A stretch of 64,000 nt of DNA from Solen grandis (taxonomy: Eukaryota; Mollusca; Bivalvia; Adapedonta; Solenidae), in the NCBI GenBank assembly GCA_021229015.1, contig CM037783.1, positions 10,239,324 to 10,303,323 on the forward strand, written 5' to 3'. Both the position numbers and the translations under genes were made by a program. Shown here piece by piece: positions 24,040 through 36,200 of the stretch (its first letter is position 1; each line of letters starts with the position of its first letter). The notes beneath the pieces were generated by a model. It saw only the letters and a program-made list of their open reading frames with translations. It did not search any database and had not been told where the DNA came from.

Positions 24040-24545
24040 TGAATACATTAATTACGATGAGTTTTTAATCTAATACCATACGATATACGATCCACAATCT
24101 GTGATTTACATTATGAGACATATGATACACGGTAAGCACGGTTTACATGACATTTTTATACCTGCAAGCTTGATTTGAATACAAGTTCAAAAATATGCAA
24201 AAACTTCATGTTGTTAACAATATTTATTGTCACCTTTAACTGGTAAACCGTGTGTTTCATCTGAAATAAGCATAGCGAGCGACAGGAAATTATCGGTCCC
24301 CTCCAAAAAAAAATCGACAAACTCTGCGATCTCCATCAAGACCAACGTAAAGCAAATATAATGAGAGAAAGATTTTTTTTAATGAGGATTATTTATAAAT
24401 ATATTTTTTTATGATTACGTGTTATGATAACAATCACAATAAACACAAATGGTAACAGGGTAACAGTAATTTACTGATATCTAGTACTCTGCCACATGTG
24501 TTAATTAACACAATATCTTTTGGAGCAGTTTCACATTAACCCACT
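24040..24545 (-). repeat. Inverted copy of the 4840-5290 repeat
   Basis: It matches the reverse complement of about 4840-5290, including TGTTGTTAACAATATTTATTG, AGCGAGCGACAGGAAAT and GTTAATTAACACAATATCTT. A further piece of the same family (matching 4371-4420) resumes at 24770-24982, after about 225 bp of unrelated AT-rich DNA. Confidence 0.7.
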
Positions 24546-24982
24546 GAATTAAATAAAATATACACATACTACAGATGATATTTAAGGTATTAAAGAAATA
24601 TCTAACGAGAGAGAGAGAGATATCGTATATATTTTTCTCATTAACAAAACTTCATAAGCTTTGATTTTTTTATTGCATTTTCAATGTATATTAAGTGACT
24701 GTCAAAGATACTAATTGAATATATGTATTAATTAATTTATGAACTTCAATCAGTACTCTAGGACTTACTAGTATGTGATTACTATATATTTTTTAAAAGT
24801 CCATTAGTCTTTTAGTTGTATAGAACAAAAAAAAAGACATTTTACTATTAATAGCATCATCAACGAGATGAGGAGTTATCTTCCAGACAAAATGTGTGAC
24901 AGACTGATGAAATGCCAGACAGACAGATGGCCTCTGATAAAAACAATATGTCTCCTCAACATAAATATGGAGGGAAAGATAA

Positions 24983-25311
24983 AACAAGAGGGCCATGATG
25001 GCCCTAAATCGCTCACCTGAATTCAACTGCTAGAGAGAAAATGCCTAAGTAAGGAAAAAAATTTACACATAATAAATTATATAGTATTTAAATTTTATTA
25101 ATTTTTAGTTCTGGTGGCCATCTTGGTAGGCACAACGGAACGATTTTAGCTATTTTTGCTCAGTACCATCTATGGATCATTCCTGTAAAATTTCATCAAA
25201 ATCTGCTCAGTGGTTTAGGAGGAGATGTTGTTTAAAGCAAATGTTGACGACACACGATGGACGAAGGTCGCCAGACAAAGACTTATCACAATACCTCAGG
25301 TGAGCTAAAAA
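24983..25311 (+). mobile_element. Hairpin-ended element, copy D (short)
   Basis: The 5' end ACAAGAGGGCCATGATGGCC carries a perfect GGGCCA/TGGCCC hairpin, followed by CTAAATCGCTCACCTGA. The 3' end CCTCAGGTGAGCTAAAAA has lost the first half of its hairpin. The core is a single short unit. It lies directly against the repeat piece ending at 24982. Confidence 0.75.
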
Positions 25312-26740
25312 TCCCAACAATTTTTGCTTGGGCACTTGATGACAATAATCCTTTAACAGTTAGGTCAAAATTTGTTCAGAAATGTAGGAGTTGTGCTGGG
25401 AAGAAAAGTTTGATGCTGTCTGCCACCTACCAATAGGGAGCACTGATTAGGTTCTTCTCTATTTTATCGTACAATATTACACAGTCTGCATGGAGAAGTT
25501 TCATGTCCCATTTAAAGTTAAAGAGACATTCCTGAGGCAAGAATTGAACAAATTATTAAAAAAATTCTTTGTTTTTGTTAGATTTTATGCTATTTTACTC
25601 ATTCAAATTTTTTAAGTTTGACAATGGAATGGGTTTTAAAACACAAAGGGATACAATGGTAATATAATGCAGGATGAACATTTTGTTCCCACAGTTTGAA
25701 GAATAATCTTATCTTTCAATTTGAGGTATTAGTCCTGATATTTAGATGTTTCAATATCTATTTTGTTTTAAAAGGCAGACGGAAATTATGCTGCCTATAG
25801 CAATGACATTATACCTCAGCAGAAAAGGTTTTAGTTCTCAAAAAGTCTATGAACAATAACCGTAATTCACGAGCATGAGACCAAACAATACGTTATTAAA
25901 GTATTGCTACTTTATGATCTCAATGGGAAAGCAAGTATGCAAAATGTAAAAGCACAATTATGCTCCCAACTTTGAAGGAGAAGAAAATGATGTCTGATAC
26001 AGACAATCAATTAGTTTCTTTGTAGATGAAAAACCTAGCTGCATTTTTGACTGCAGGAGGCAAGCTTACTCAGAAAACCTTTCAATATAAATAATTCATA
26101 CTCAAATTGCTTTTAACGCCGAAGTACAGCAAACTATTTCATATGGGTAAAATCATTCATTTTATGCTTTAGGATGAAAGAGAGGAGGATATAAATGGTA
26201 AGAAAATTATTGAATCCATCTATGTGACAGATCTAGTGTTGGGAGAATCTAAGCAGATATTGTCTGGTTTGCGTCAGAAACAATCCTTCTGGCTTGATTC
26301 TGACTTGAACTGGACATCTGAGGCTGTTATAATTTCATCAAATATTTAAATCAATTTGAGTACATGTAACAGCACTGAATTTGATTCACAATTTGTATAT
26401 TTAAACAGTTAAAGGGCCATAACATTGGTATAACTGAAATAAACTTAACCAAACTGCACATGCAGCTGCATGGGAGATATACTTATTTGTTTTAAGATTC
26501 ATAAAAAATGTAAATAAATGGTGAGAAGTCATCAATGGATCTTCCCTGTGTTTAAATAAATACAATTGTACTCAGATTGACTTACAGGCTATCCAATAGC
26601 TACACAGGGAGAACAGCCTTGTGGTCGGTTAGGGATAATTTAATTATTAAAAATGCTTGTAATTGTCATGCTTGCATTCTATATGTTACCTTACAACAGG
26701 GATGCAATGCTAATGTTAGAGACTGTTATTGGTAACTGAC
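25312..26740. other. AT-rich non-coding stretch
   Basis: Mostly without recognisable features; it holds the exon-like segment at 26173-26349. Confidence 0.45.
26173..26349 (+). CDS. Exon-like open segment, unknown
   Basis: After an acceptor-like TTTTATGCTTTAG at 26160-26172, a frame of 58 codons runs to TAA at 26347-26349 (DEREEDINGKKIIES..., ...QKQSFWLDSDLNW...). Composition looks protein-like, but no partner exon or family is recognised. It could be a terminal exon, a pseudogene fragment or chance. Confidence 0.25.
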   Translation, partial: DEREEDINGKKIIESIYVTDLVLGESKQILSGLRQKQSFWLDSDLNWTSEAVIISSNI

Positions 26741-26905
26741 TTGACTTGACTATTTGAGTTTACCATCGCCTCGACAGTATTTCAGTCATATAGCGACGTC
26801 CAGCTAATTACAGGTGGAGGAAGACCCCGAATAAATGGAGACATCCGGGTAGAACCATCGACCTGACCGCAAGCCAGCTGGAAGGCTATCGGTAACTGAA
26901 CATAG
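26740..26905 (-). mobile_element. Bivalve SINE core fragment
   Basis: Contains TATTTCAGTCATATAGCGACG, CCAGCTAATTACAGGTGGAGG, AAGACCCCG and GGTAGAACCATCGACCTGAC, ending GCCAGCTGGAAGGC. The end joins in sequence type to the tRNA-headed copy at 5690-5830. The tRNA head is missing here. Confidence 0.55.
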
Positions 26906-27147
26906 GGCAGGTAGTCAATGATTGACACAGAAGAACTGTACAAAGATACTGATCATGAGCTCCCAGGAAAGGCAGAGTTAAGTTTCCACTTCTACAATCT
27001 TGAAAAATGCTTTCGTTACTAAGAAATAGCTCTGGTTACATTTGAAAGCATTTCAAGGGCAATAACTCTGGTATATTCAAGTAAACTTGACCAAACTGCA
27101 CAAGAATTAACACATTATGGTTATATATTATACTCTTTAATGTAATC

Positions 27148-28576
27148 ACAAGAGGGCCAAGATGGCCCTAGATCGCTCACCTGAGAAAAGTATCATTCAT
27201 TGCCTGTACAAAACAGATTGCTTTAGAATTAAGATGATGAGGTGAAACAATGTTCAGGAATTTTCTGACCCCATCCACAAAAGATATCATCATGACAAAC
27301 ATTCTGCCCAAGTTTGAGGATGATTGGACCAAAAATGTTGCCCTCAGAGTATAAACAAGATTTTTCTAAGATTTGACTTACTGACCTACATTTCTATCCA
27401 GCCCCACCCATTTTCAAAGGTTTAGATATCATCAGACAAACAATCTGACCAAGTTTGAGGAAGATTAAAATCTAAGATTTGACCTATGACCTACTTTTGT
27501 CCCCTGCCCATTTTCGAAAGGGTTCAAGATATCATCAAGACAAACATTCTGACCAAGTTTGAGGAAGATTGGATCAAAATTGTGGCCTCTAGTGTGTAAA
27601 CAAGATTTTTCTAAGATTTGACCTACTGACCTACTTTTTGATCCAACCTGACCCATTTTCGAAAGGGTTCAAGATATCATCAAGACAAACATTCTGACCA
27701 AGTTTGAGGAAGATTGGATCAAAATTGTGGCCTCTGTTGTAAACAAGATTTTTCTAAGATTTGACCTACTGACCTACTTTTTGATCCAACCTGACCCATT
27801 TTCGAAAGGGTTCAAGATATCATCAAGACAAACATTCTGACCAAGTTTGAGGAAGATTGGATCAAAATTGTGGCCTCTAGTGTGTAAACAAGATTTTTCT
27901 AAGATTTGACCTACTGACCTACTTTTTATCCAACCTGACCCATTTTGAAAGGGTTCAAGATATCATCAAGACAAACATTCTGACAAGTTTGAGGAAGATT
28001 GGATCAAAATTGTGGCCTCTAGTGTGTAAACAAGATTTTTCTAAGATTTGACCTACTGACCTACTTTTATATCCAACCTGACCCATTTTCGAAAGGGTTC
28101 AAGATATCATCAAGACAAACATTCTGACCAAGTTTGAGGAAGATTGGATCAAAATTGTGGCCTCTAGTGTGTAAACAAGATTTTTCTAAGATTTGACCTA
28201 CTGACCTACTTTTTGATCCACCTGACCCATTTTGAAAGGGTTCAAGATATCATCAAGACAAACATTCTGACCAAGTTTGAGGAAGATTGGATCAAAATTG
28301 TGGCCTCTAGTGTGTAAACATCAAAATTGTTGACGGACGACAAGATTTTTCTAAGATTTGACCTACTGACCTACTTTTTGATCCAACCTGACCCATTTTC
28401 GAAAAGGTTCAAGATATCATCAAGACAAACATTCTGACCAAGTTTGAGGAAGATTGGATCAAAATTGTGGCCTCTAGTGTGCAAACATCAAATTGTTGAC
28501 GGACGACGGATGACGGACGACGGACAATCAAGTATCCCAAAAGCTCACCCTGAGCTATGCTCAGGTGAGCTAAAAA
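27148..28576 (+). mobile_element. Hairpin-ended element, copy E, about 143-bp tandem units
   Basis: The 5' end ACAAGAGGGCCAAGATGGCC is followed by CTAGATCGCTCACCTGAG. About eight tandem units of 140-145 bp (marker CAAGATTTTTCTAAGATTTG) are nearly identical from 27590 on, so the array expanded recently. The 3' end has GACGACGGATGACGGACGAC and AGCTCACCCTGAGCTATGCTCAGGTGAGCT plus AAAAA. The unit is related to that of copy C but clearly distinct. At 28321-28345 a GTTGACGGACGACAAG segment sits between two units, as if a 3'-end module had been copied inside the array. Confidence 0.85.
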
Positions 28577-29420
28577 GATGATCTAAATCTGTTGAGCCAT
28601 AATGATGAGTTATCCTTCAGACAAGGTAATCTTAGTCAAAAAAGGGCACCATAACTGTGTAAAAAAAATTACATATTCTGCCCAAAGTCAAACTTGGTCT
28701 TCATTTTAGATAAACAAATGTACTAAAATTATCTTTATCCACTGAGTCTAAGATGAGTTATCAACTGAACAAGTTTTTTTTTGTTGCAAATTCTGAGTTT
28801 AAAAAGGGATACAACAAGGAAAAAACATTTAGATGTTGCCTGAAGTTGAAAATGGCCTTCATTTAATTGAGATAAACATTTGCATTAAAGACTATCTAAA
28901 TCTGTTGAGCTTATGATGAGTTATTCATCAGACAAGGTAACATGTATACCAAAGATTATCGAAGTCTGTTTACCCGTTCATGTGTTATTGATTGGCCAAA
29001 GCCAACAGGCTGACTCACAAGATTTCACTCCTACACGCACAATTAATTGTGGGTTTATCATTATTGTAAATCAATGACAGTTATTGTCAGTGGCCTAGCT
29101 GCATATACATCGAATATGCACGTGTACAAATCTACTTGTAAATCGTTCCAGGAGATATATTTTTTTAATGGTTCCTTGTGACTGAAACTACTAAATGTAT
29201 TGTGACTTTATATTAGATTGGGACTGCATAATTTTACCGTCCCTAAATTATGAAATCAGTAGAGCTTCCCTGGGCATCACCCATTGGGGTCCTACAAGGG
29301 CAGAGGCCCTGGACTTGTAAGACCTCCTGTGTGTTTGTGCATACACTCAGTTTTGGCCTACCTACACCCCTGTTTGTAAACAAATGCTTGTCTTTAGTAA
29401 GAAGAATTTCATAACTCAAG
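28577..29420. other. Degenerate tandem repeat, then non-coding DNA
   Basis: From 28577 to about 28960 a 150-bp-scale unit recurs in decayed form (ATCTAAATCTGTTGAGC, GATGAGTTATC, CAGACAAGGTAA appear at both ends). The rest shows nothing supportable. Confidence 0.4.
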
Positions 29421-29586
29421 AGCTAAGTTTACCTTGGTGTAACTTTGGGGAGTATCTCACTCCCTTCATCAGCACTCCTCTCCTAGTCATGTGACCTGAA
29501 TATGTCACAATAACCAACCATAACAGTGCAACAAGTGCTGATTATGAGAGTGAGATACTCCCGAATAATACAGGGTAAATTTAGCT
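29421..29586. mobile_element. Small MITE, about 40-bp terminal inverted repeats
   Basis: The left arm AGCTAAGTTTACCTTGGTG and GGGAGTATCTCACTC mirror the right arm, whose reverse complement begins AGCTAAATTTACCCTG and includes GGGAGTATCTCACTC. Flanks share AAG on both sides, a possible 3-bp target duplication. No ORF. Confidence 0.6.
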
Positions 29587-29626
29587 AAGAGTAACAAGTA
29601 TTATGAAAGTATTGCTTAGGCAATAC

Positions 29627-30493
29627 TAAGTCCCCTACCGGCAAATGGAAAAATAAGACCCCCAAACACACACATAAACAGAACCTGTTTATTTCAGTCA
29701 TATAACAACATCCAGCTAATAATAATGAGTCCAATTCAGCATGTACAGAATTTTGTAAGTCCAGGGCCCACAATGTCGTCAAAAATCAGCGAATCAAAAA
29801 CAAACTCGAACCTGAGAAAAAAAGTCTGGAAAACTGCTAAGAAATTTTCTAAATCCAAGGGCCATAATTCCATAAAAAATCAGTGGACCGGAACGAAACT
29901 CAAACTTGATCTGTAACATTCAGAAAAAAAAGTCCGGAAAACTGCTATTTAAAAAAATTTCTAATTCCAAGGGCCGTAATTCCGTCAAAAATCAATGGAC
30001 CGGAACGAAACTCAAATTTGATCTGTAACTCATGGTGATAGACTCACACACCAAAATTTAGATGAATATCTGCAAGCGTTTAGAAAAAAGTTCGGAAAAC
30101 TGCTATTTTAATGAAATTTTCTAATTCCAAGGGCCGTAATTCCGTCAAAAATCAGTGGACCGGAACGAAACTCAAACTTGATCTGTAAGTCATGGTGGTA
30201 GACTCACACACCAAAAATTAGATGAATATCTGCAAGCGTTTAGAAAAAAAGTCCGGAAAACTGCTATTTTAACGAAATTTTCTAATTTCAAGGGCCTTAA
30301 TTCTGTCAAAAATCAGTGGACTGGAACGAAACTCAAATTTGATCTGTAAGTCATGGTGGTAGACTCACACACCAAAAATTAGATGAATATCTGTAAGCGT
30401 TTAGAAAAAAAGTCCGGAAAACGTGTGTGACTGACGGACGGACGGAGTGCAAACCTATAGTCCCCTTCGGCGAAGCCAGTAGGGGACTAATAA
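29627..30493 (+). mobile_element. Hairpin-ended element of a second sequence family, about 125-bp units
   Basis: The left end TAAGTCCCCTACCGGC mirrors the right end GCCAGTAGGGGACTAATAA. The core has four to five units of about 125 bp (marker AAAAAAGTCCGGAAAACTGC). They are followed by GACTGACGGACGGACGG and the terminal hairpin TAGTCCCC...GGGGACTA. A SINE core fragment (TTTCAGTCATATAACAACAT) sits near 29690. Same architecture as copies A-J but a different sequence. Confidence 0.75.
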
Positions 30494-31095
30494 ATTCTTC
30501 TTAGGACAGCAAATCCTGAGCGTGGAAACAACATTATCAGTTGTAAGTCCTTGTATTTTTTTTCCATAACTGTCTGAAGATTTAAAACGAAATTGAAACA
30601 CTGCAGCTTCATGAACTTTGAGTCAATCATTATGATTTTTTAAGGATTAACACATTAAAAAGTGAAGTGATATAATTTTTTTATACTGCAAGGAATAATT
30701 GTTTGGTCACATGATTATGATGTAATGAATATTAAAGCAAGAATTATTAAAAAAATTATATAAAATCGGCAAGTTGATGTATGAAGTTCAAATTTGCAAG
30801 AATGTTTAAGATGTGCAAAAAGTCCTGAAAATTTCAAGTGATTACGTCATCAAACATGGCAGATATTAATGTTTTTCGGATAAGGGCTTGTATACGAAAT
30901 TCTAGCAATTTGAAGTAAGAAAAGAAGGCGGTTATTGGGTTGGTTACCCAAGATCCGGACGTTCCTACCCAGTGCCCATGTTGAAAGGTGAATTACGATG
31001 CATATTTGAGAGAATGAGGTGCATTTTAGGATGCAATGATGTACACTAGGACCGATAAGCATGCATACTGCCTTTGTTATTACGTTTTTTTCCAA
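30494..31095. other. AT-rich non-coding stretch
   Basis: No supportable exon. The - strand ORF at 30850-31095 has no family character. Confidence 0.45.
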
Positions 31096-31099
31096 ACTT

Positions 31100-33062
31100 T
31101 TGCTAGGGCTTTCTGCCTCAAGCAGAAAGACCTATTGGGTTTGTTATGTTTTTCTGGATGGTATTCAGTACTGAATATATATCACTGTTATTAAGTACTG
31201 TATATATACTAGTATGTCCAATTAAAATGTGTTTACACTTCCGTTTGCATGAGCAAATTGGTATTGCAGTTGAATGAAAAGCTGTAATAATTTTCAGTGA
31301 CTAGAACAAACTTGGTAGAGATCCACAAGACAATGCTACACACCAAATACCTTAACTCCAGGCCTTGTGGTTTCTGAGAAGAAGATTTTTCAAGTTTTTT
31401 ACCTATATTAGCCTTTGTAAAATCAAGTGACCCCTGGGGCGGGGCCAATTTTGACCCCAGGGCCATAATTTTTACAATCTTGATAGAGAGTCATAAGATC
31501 ATGCTACATTCCAAATATCTAAACTCCAGGCCTTGTGGTTTCTGAGAAGAAGATTTTTCAAGTTTTTTTCTATATTAGCCTATGTAAAATCAGGTGACCC
31601 CTGGGGCGGGGCCAATTTTGACCCCAGGGCCATAATTTGAACAAACTTTGTAGTGATCTACTAGACAATGCTGAACACCAAATATCTAAACCCCAGGCCT
31701 TGTGGTTTCTGACAAGAAGATTTTTCAAATTTTCCTATATTAGCCTATGTTAAATCAAGTGACCCCTGGGGCGGAGCCAATTTTGACCCCAGGGTCATAA
31801 TTTGAACAATCTTGGTAGAGAGTCATAAGATCATGCTACATACCAAATATCTAAACTCCAGGCCTTGTGGTTTCTGAGAAGAAGATTTTTTCAAGTTTTT
31901 CCTATATTAGCCTATGTAAAATCAGGTGAACCCTGGGGCGGGGCCAAATTTGACCCCAGGGCCATGATTTGAACAAACTTGGTAGTGATCGACTAGACAA
32001 TGCCGCACACCAAATATCTAAACCCCAGGCCTTTTGGTTTCTGAGAAGAAGATTTTTCAAGTTTTTCCTATATTAGCCTATGTTAAATCAAGTGACCCCT
32101 GGGGTGGGGCCAATTTTGACCCCAGGGTCATAATTTGAACACTTGTTAGTACCAAAATCTTTACTCCAGCCTTGTTTTAAGAAGATTTTTTCAAGTTTTT
32201 CCTATATTAGCCTATGTAAAATCAGGTGACCCCTGGGGCGGGGCCAAATTTGACCCCAGGGCCATGATTTGAACAAACTTGGTAGTGAGTCATAAGATCA
32301 TGCTACATACCAAAAATCAAAAGGTTAGGCCTTGTGGTTTCTGAGAAGAAGATTTTTTCAAGTTTTTCCTATATTAGCCTATGTTAAATCAAGTGACCCC
32401 TGGGGCGGGGCCAATTTTGACCCCAGGGTCATAATTTGAACAATCTTGGTAGAGAGTCATAAGATCATGCTACATACCAAAAATCAAAAGGCTAGGCCTT
32501 GTGGTTTCTGAGAAGAAGATTTTTCTAGTTTTTCCTATATTAGCATATGTTAAATCAAGTGACCCCTGGGGCGGGGCAAATTTTGACCCCAGGGTCATAA
32601 TTTGAACAATCTTGGTAGAGAGTCATAAGATCATGCTACATACCAAAAATCAAAAGGCTAGGCCTTGTGGTTTCTGAGAAGAAGATTTTTTCAAGTTTTT
32701 CCTTAAATATTTGAACAATCTTGGTAGAGAGTCATTAGATCATGCTACATACCAAAAATCAAAAGGCTAGGCCTTGTGGTTTCGGAGAAGAAGATTTTTA
32801 AAATTTTCATTTTTAAAATCTATTTTTAGCTCCTGTGACCTAGATTTTTGACCAATCAAAATAATTTTAACAACTTTGGTAAAGGGCCCCATAATGAACA
32901 TTCCAGTGAAGTTTTATCAAAATTCAGTGAGTAGTTTAGAAGGAGATGTTGTTTAAAGAAATTGTTGACGACGGACGCACGGACGCACACACGCACGGAC
33001 GACGGACAAAAGGCGATCACAAAAGCTCACCATGAGCACGTTGTGCTCAGGTGAGCTAAAAA
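31100..33062 (+). mobile_element. Hairpin-ended element, copy F, about 165-bp tandem units
   Basis: The standard 5' end is missing. A hairpin GGCTTTCTGCCTCAAGCAGAAAG at 31107-31129 may be the end of another family at the join. About ten units of 140-170 bp follow from 31280 (markers GGCCTTGTGGTTTCTGAGAA and GACCCCTGGGGCGGGGCC); some are shortened. The 3' end (GACGACGGACGCACGGACGC, AGCTCACCATGAGCACGTTG, TGCTCAGGTGAGCTAAAAA) is the same as in the other copies. Confidence 0.75.
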
Positions 33063-33227
33063 GCTAGGTGCCATTAGAAAAGTCTTCAAATTTCCAACGT
33101 TTCATGTGTTTCAACTTTTCTGTTACGTTTTTTTAGATATAGTCAATCTTTAGTCAATCTTTAATATTTAAAAACCAAAAGAACAGCCAGGCATTGTTCT
33201 AAATTTTATATTCATACTCTAATTAAC

Positions 33228-36200
33228 AACAAGAGGCCCATGATGACCCTAAATCGCTCACCTGAGATAAATAGGTTGACCCAAGGAACATCTGTACCAA
33301 TTTATTTTAAAATCTGGCCAGTAGTTTTAAAGAAGATGATTTTTAAAGTTTTCATTTTTTTTCTTTTTGTTGCCATGGCAACCAGAGTTCTAAATGGCTC
33401 AAGTTTATTTTAGCAACTTTTGTGAAGGTTGACACAAGGATCATTCCCGCCAAGTTTAATCAAATTCTGTCCAGTGGTTTCAGAGGAAATGTTGATTAAA
33501 GTTTTCCCTATATACATATAAGGCAAATAAGCCCCGCCCCTGGCGGCCATGTTTTTAACGGATCGGAAAATTTTTAGCAACTGTGGTAGAGGTTGACCCA
33601 AGGAACATCTGTACCAATTTATTTTAAAATCTGGCCAGTAGTTTTGAAGAAGATGATTTTTAAAGTTTTCATTTTTTTTTCTTTTTGTTGCCATGGCAAC
33701 CAGAGTTCTATATGGATCAAGTTTATTTTAGCAACTTTTGTGAAGGTTGACCCAAGGATCATTCCTGCCAAGTTTAATCAAATTCTGTCCAGTGGTTTCA
33801 GAGGAAATGTTGATTAAAGTTTTCCCTATATACATATAAGGCAAATAAGCCCCGCCCCTGGCGGCCATGTTTTTTTTTAAGGGATCGGAATAATTTTAAT
33901 AACTTTGGTAGAGGTTGACCCAAGGAACATCTGTACCAATTTATTTTAAAATCTGGCCAGTAGTTTTGAAGAAGATGATTTTTAAAGTTTTCATTTTTTT
34001 TTTTCTTTTTGTTGCCATGGCAACCAGAGTTCTACATGGATCAAGTTTATTTTAGCAACTTTTGTAAAGGTTGACCCAAGGATCATCCCTGCTAAGTTTA
34101 ATCAAATTCTGTCCAGTGGTTTCAGAGGAAATGTTGTTTAAAGGTTTCTCTATATACATATAAGGCAGATAAACCCCGCCCCTGGTGGCCATGTATTTTT
34201 ATGGATCGGAATAATTTTAGCAACTTTGGTAGAGGTTGACCCAAGGAACATCTGTACCAACTTATTTTAAAATCTGACCAGTAGTTTTGAAGAAGATGAT
34301 TTTTAAAGTTTTCATTTTTTTTTCTTTTTGTTGCCATGGCAACCAGAGTTCTATATGGATCAAGTTTATTTTAGCAACTTTTGTGAAGGTTGACCTAAGG
34401 ATCATTCCTGCCAAGTTTAATCAAATTCTGTCCAGTGGTTTCAGAGGAAATGTTGATTAAAGTTTTCCCTATATACATATAAGGCAAATAAGCCCCGCCC
34501 CTGGCGGCCATGTTTTTTTATGGATCGGAATAATTTTAGCAACTTTGGTAGAGGTTGACCCAAGGAACATCTGTACCAATTTATTTTAAAATCTGGCCAG
34601 TAGTTTTGAAGAAGATGTTTTTAATTTTTTTTTTTTTTTTTTCCATGGCAACCAGAGTTCTACATGGATCAAGTTTATTTTAGCAACTTTTGTGAAGGTT
34701 GACCAAAGGATCATCCCTGCTAAGTTTAATCAAATTCTGTCCAGTGGTTTCAGAGGAGATGTTGTTTAAAGGTTTCTCTATATACATATAAGGCAAATAA
34801 GCCCCGCCCCTGGCGGCCATGTTTTTTTTAAGGGATCGGAATAATTTTAGCAACTTTGGTAGAGGTTGACCCAAGGAATATCTGTACTAAACTAGAATTA
34901 TCACTGAAGGTGATTCATACCCCCACCCCCATCTTTGACACAGGATGTATTCACATGACACATAAAACGAATGTTCACACATAGGATTTGGGCTTATAAG
35001 CATACCAAAAAAAAAATATTATCACTAAAGGTGATCAATACCCACACCGGAAGTCTGTCATGTGTAGGAATACAGTTTCAAAAGTTTGCGTGAGTGTAAG
35101 ACTACATGTATGTAAGGTTTAAAGTTAGTGTGAGCAATGGTTCAAAAGTTTTGGACAATGCTAAAAAGTTTTGACAGATAGACAGAGAGACACACATACA
35201 GACACACAGAAGAAAACAATTTGCCCCCCAGATCTGTAGCTGAGGAGAATAAAAATGCAGTCTAATTATGGTTCACATCCATATTTATTGTTTGCAAAAA
35301 CCTGTCTTTAAGAATTTACATTGTGGTTTTCTTATGCACTGCACTTCCTCTCATCAAGATCAATCTACATATGAAGTTTGATCAACATAAGTACAGTAGT
35401 TTTGGAGAAATGCTCCGGACAAAATCAAAAGACAAAAATTAACAAAGGGGAATAACTCCTTTAAAAAGCATGTAGAGTTATGGTTCTTATGCACTGCACT
35501 TCCTCTCATCAAGATCAATCTACATATGAAGTTTCATCAACCTAGCTACTTTAGTATTGGAGTTATGCTCCGGACAAAATCAAAAGATTAAAAATGACAA
35601 AGGGCAATAACTCCTTTCAAAATACATGCAGAGTTATGGTTCTTGTGCACTGCACTTCCTCTCATCAAGATCAATCTACATATGAAGTTTCATCAACCTA
35701 GCTACTTTAGTATTGGAGTTATGCTCCGGACAAAATCAAAAATTAAAAATACAAAGGGCAATAACTCCTTTCAAAATACATGCAGAGTTATGGTTCTTGT
35801 GCACTGCACTTCCTCTCATCAAGATCAATCTACATATGAAGTTTCATCAACCTAGCTACTTTAGTATTGGAGTTATGCTCCGGACAAAATCAAAAGATTA
35901 AAAATGACAAAGGGCAATAACTCCTTTCAAAATACATGCAGAGTTATGGTTGTTATGCACTGCACTTCCTCTCATCAAGGTCTATCTACCTATGAAGTTT
36001 CATCAACATAAGTACAGTAGTTTTGGAGAAATGCTCCGGACAAATATTTGTAGACCAACCGCCGGACCGACGGACGGACCGACCGACCAACCGACCGACC
36101 GACCGACCGACAGGGTGACTCCTATATACCCCCCCAAATTTCATTTGTGGGGGTATAATTATTTTGAAATCTGGCCAGTAGTTTTGAAGGAGATGATTTT

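Noticed and set aside
27148..28576. Possible CRISPR array
   Set aside because: The units are long, contiguous near-identical repeats without unique spacers, in a eukaryotic context.
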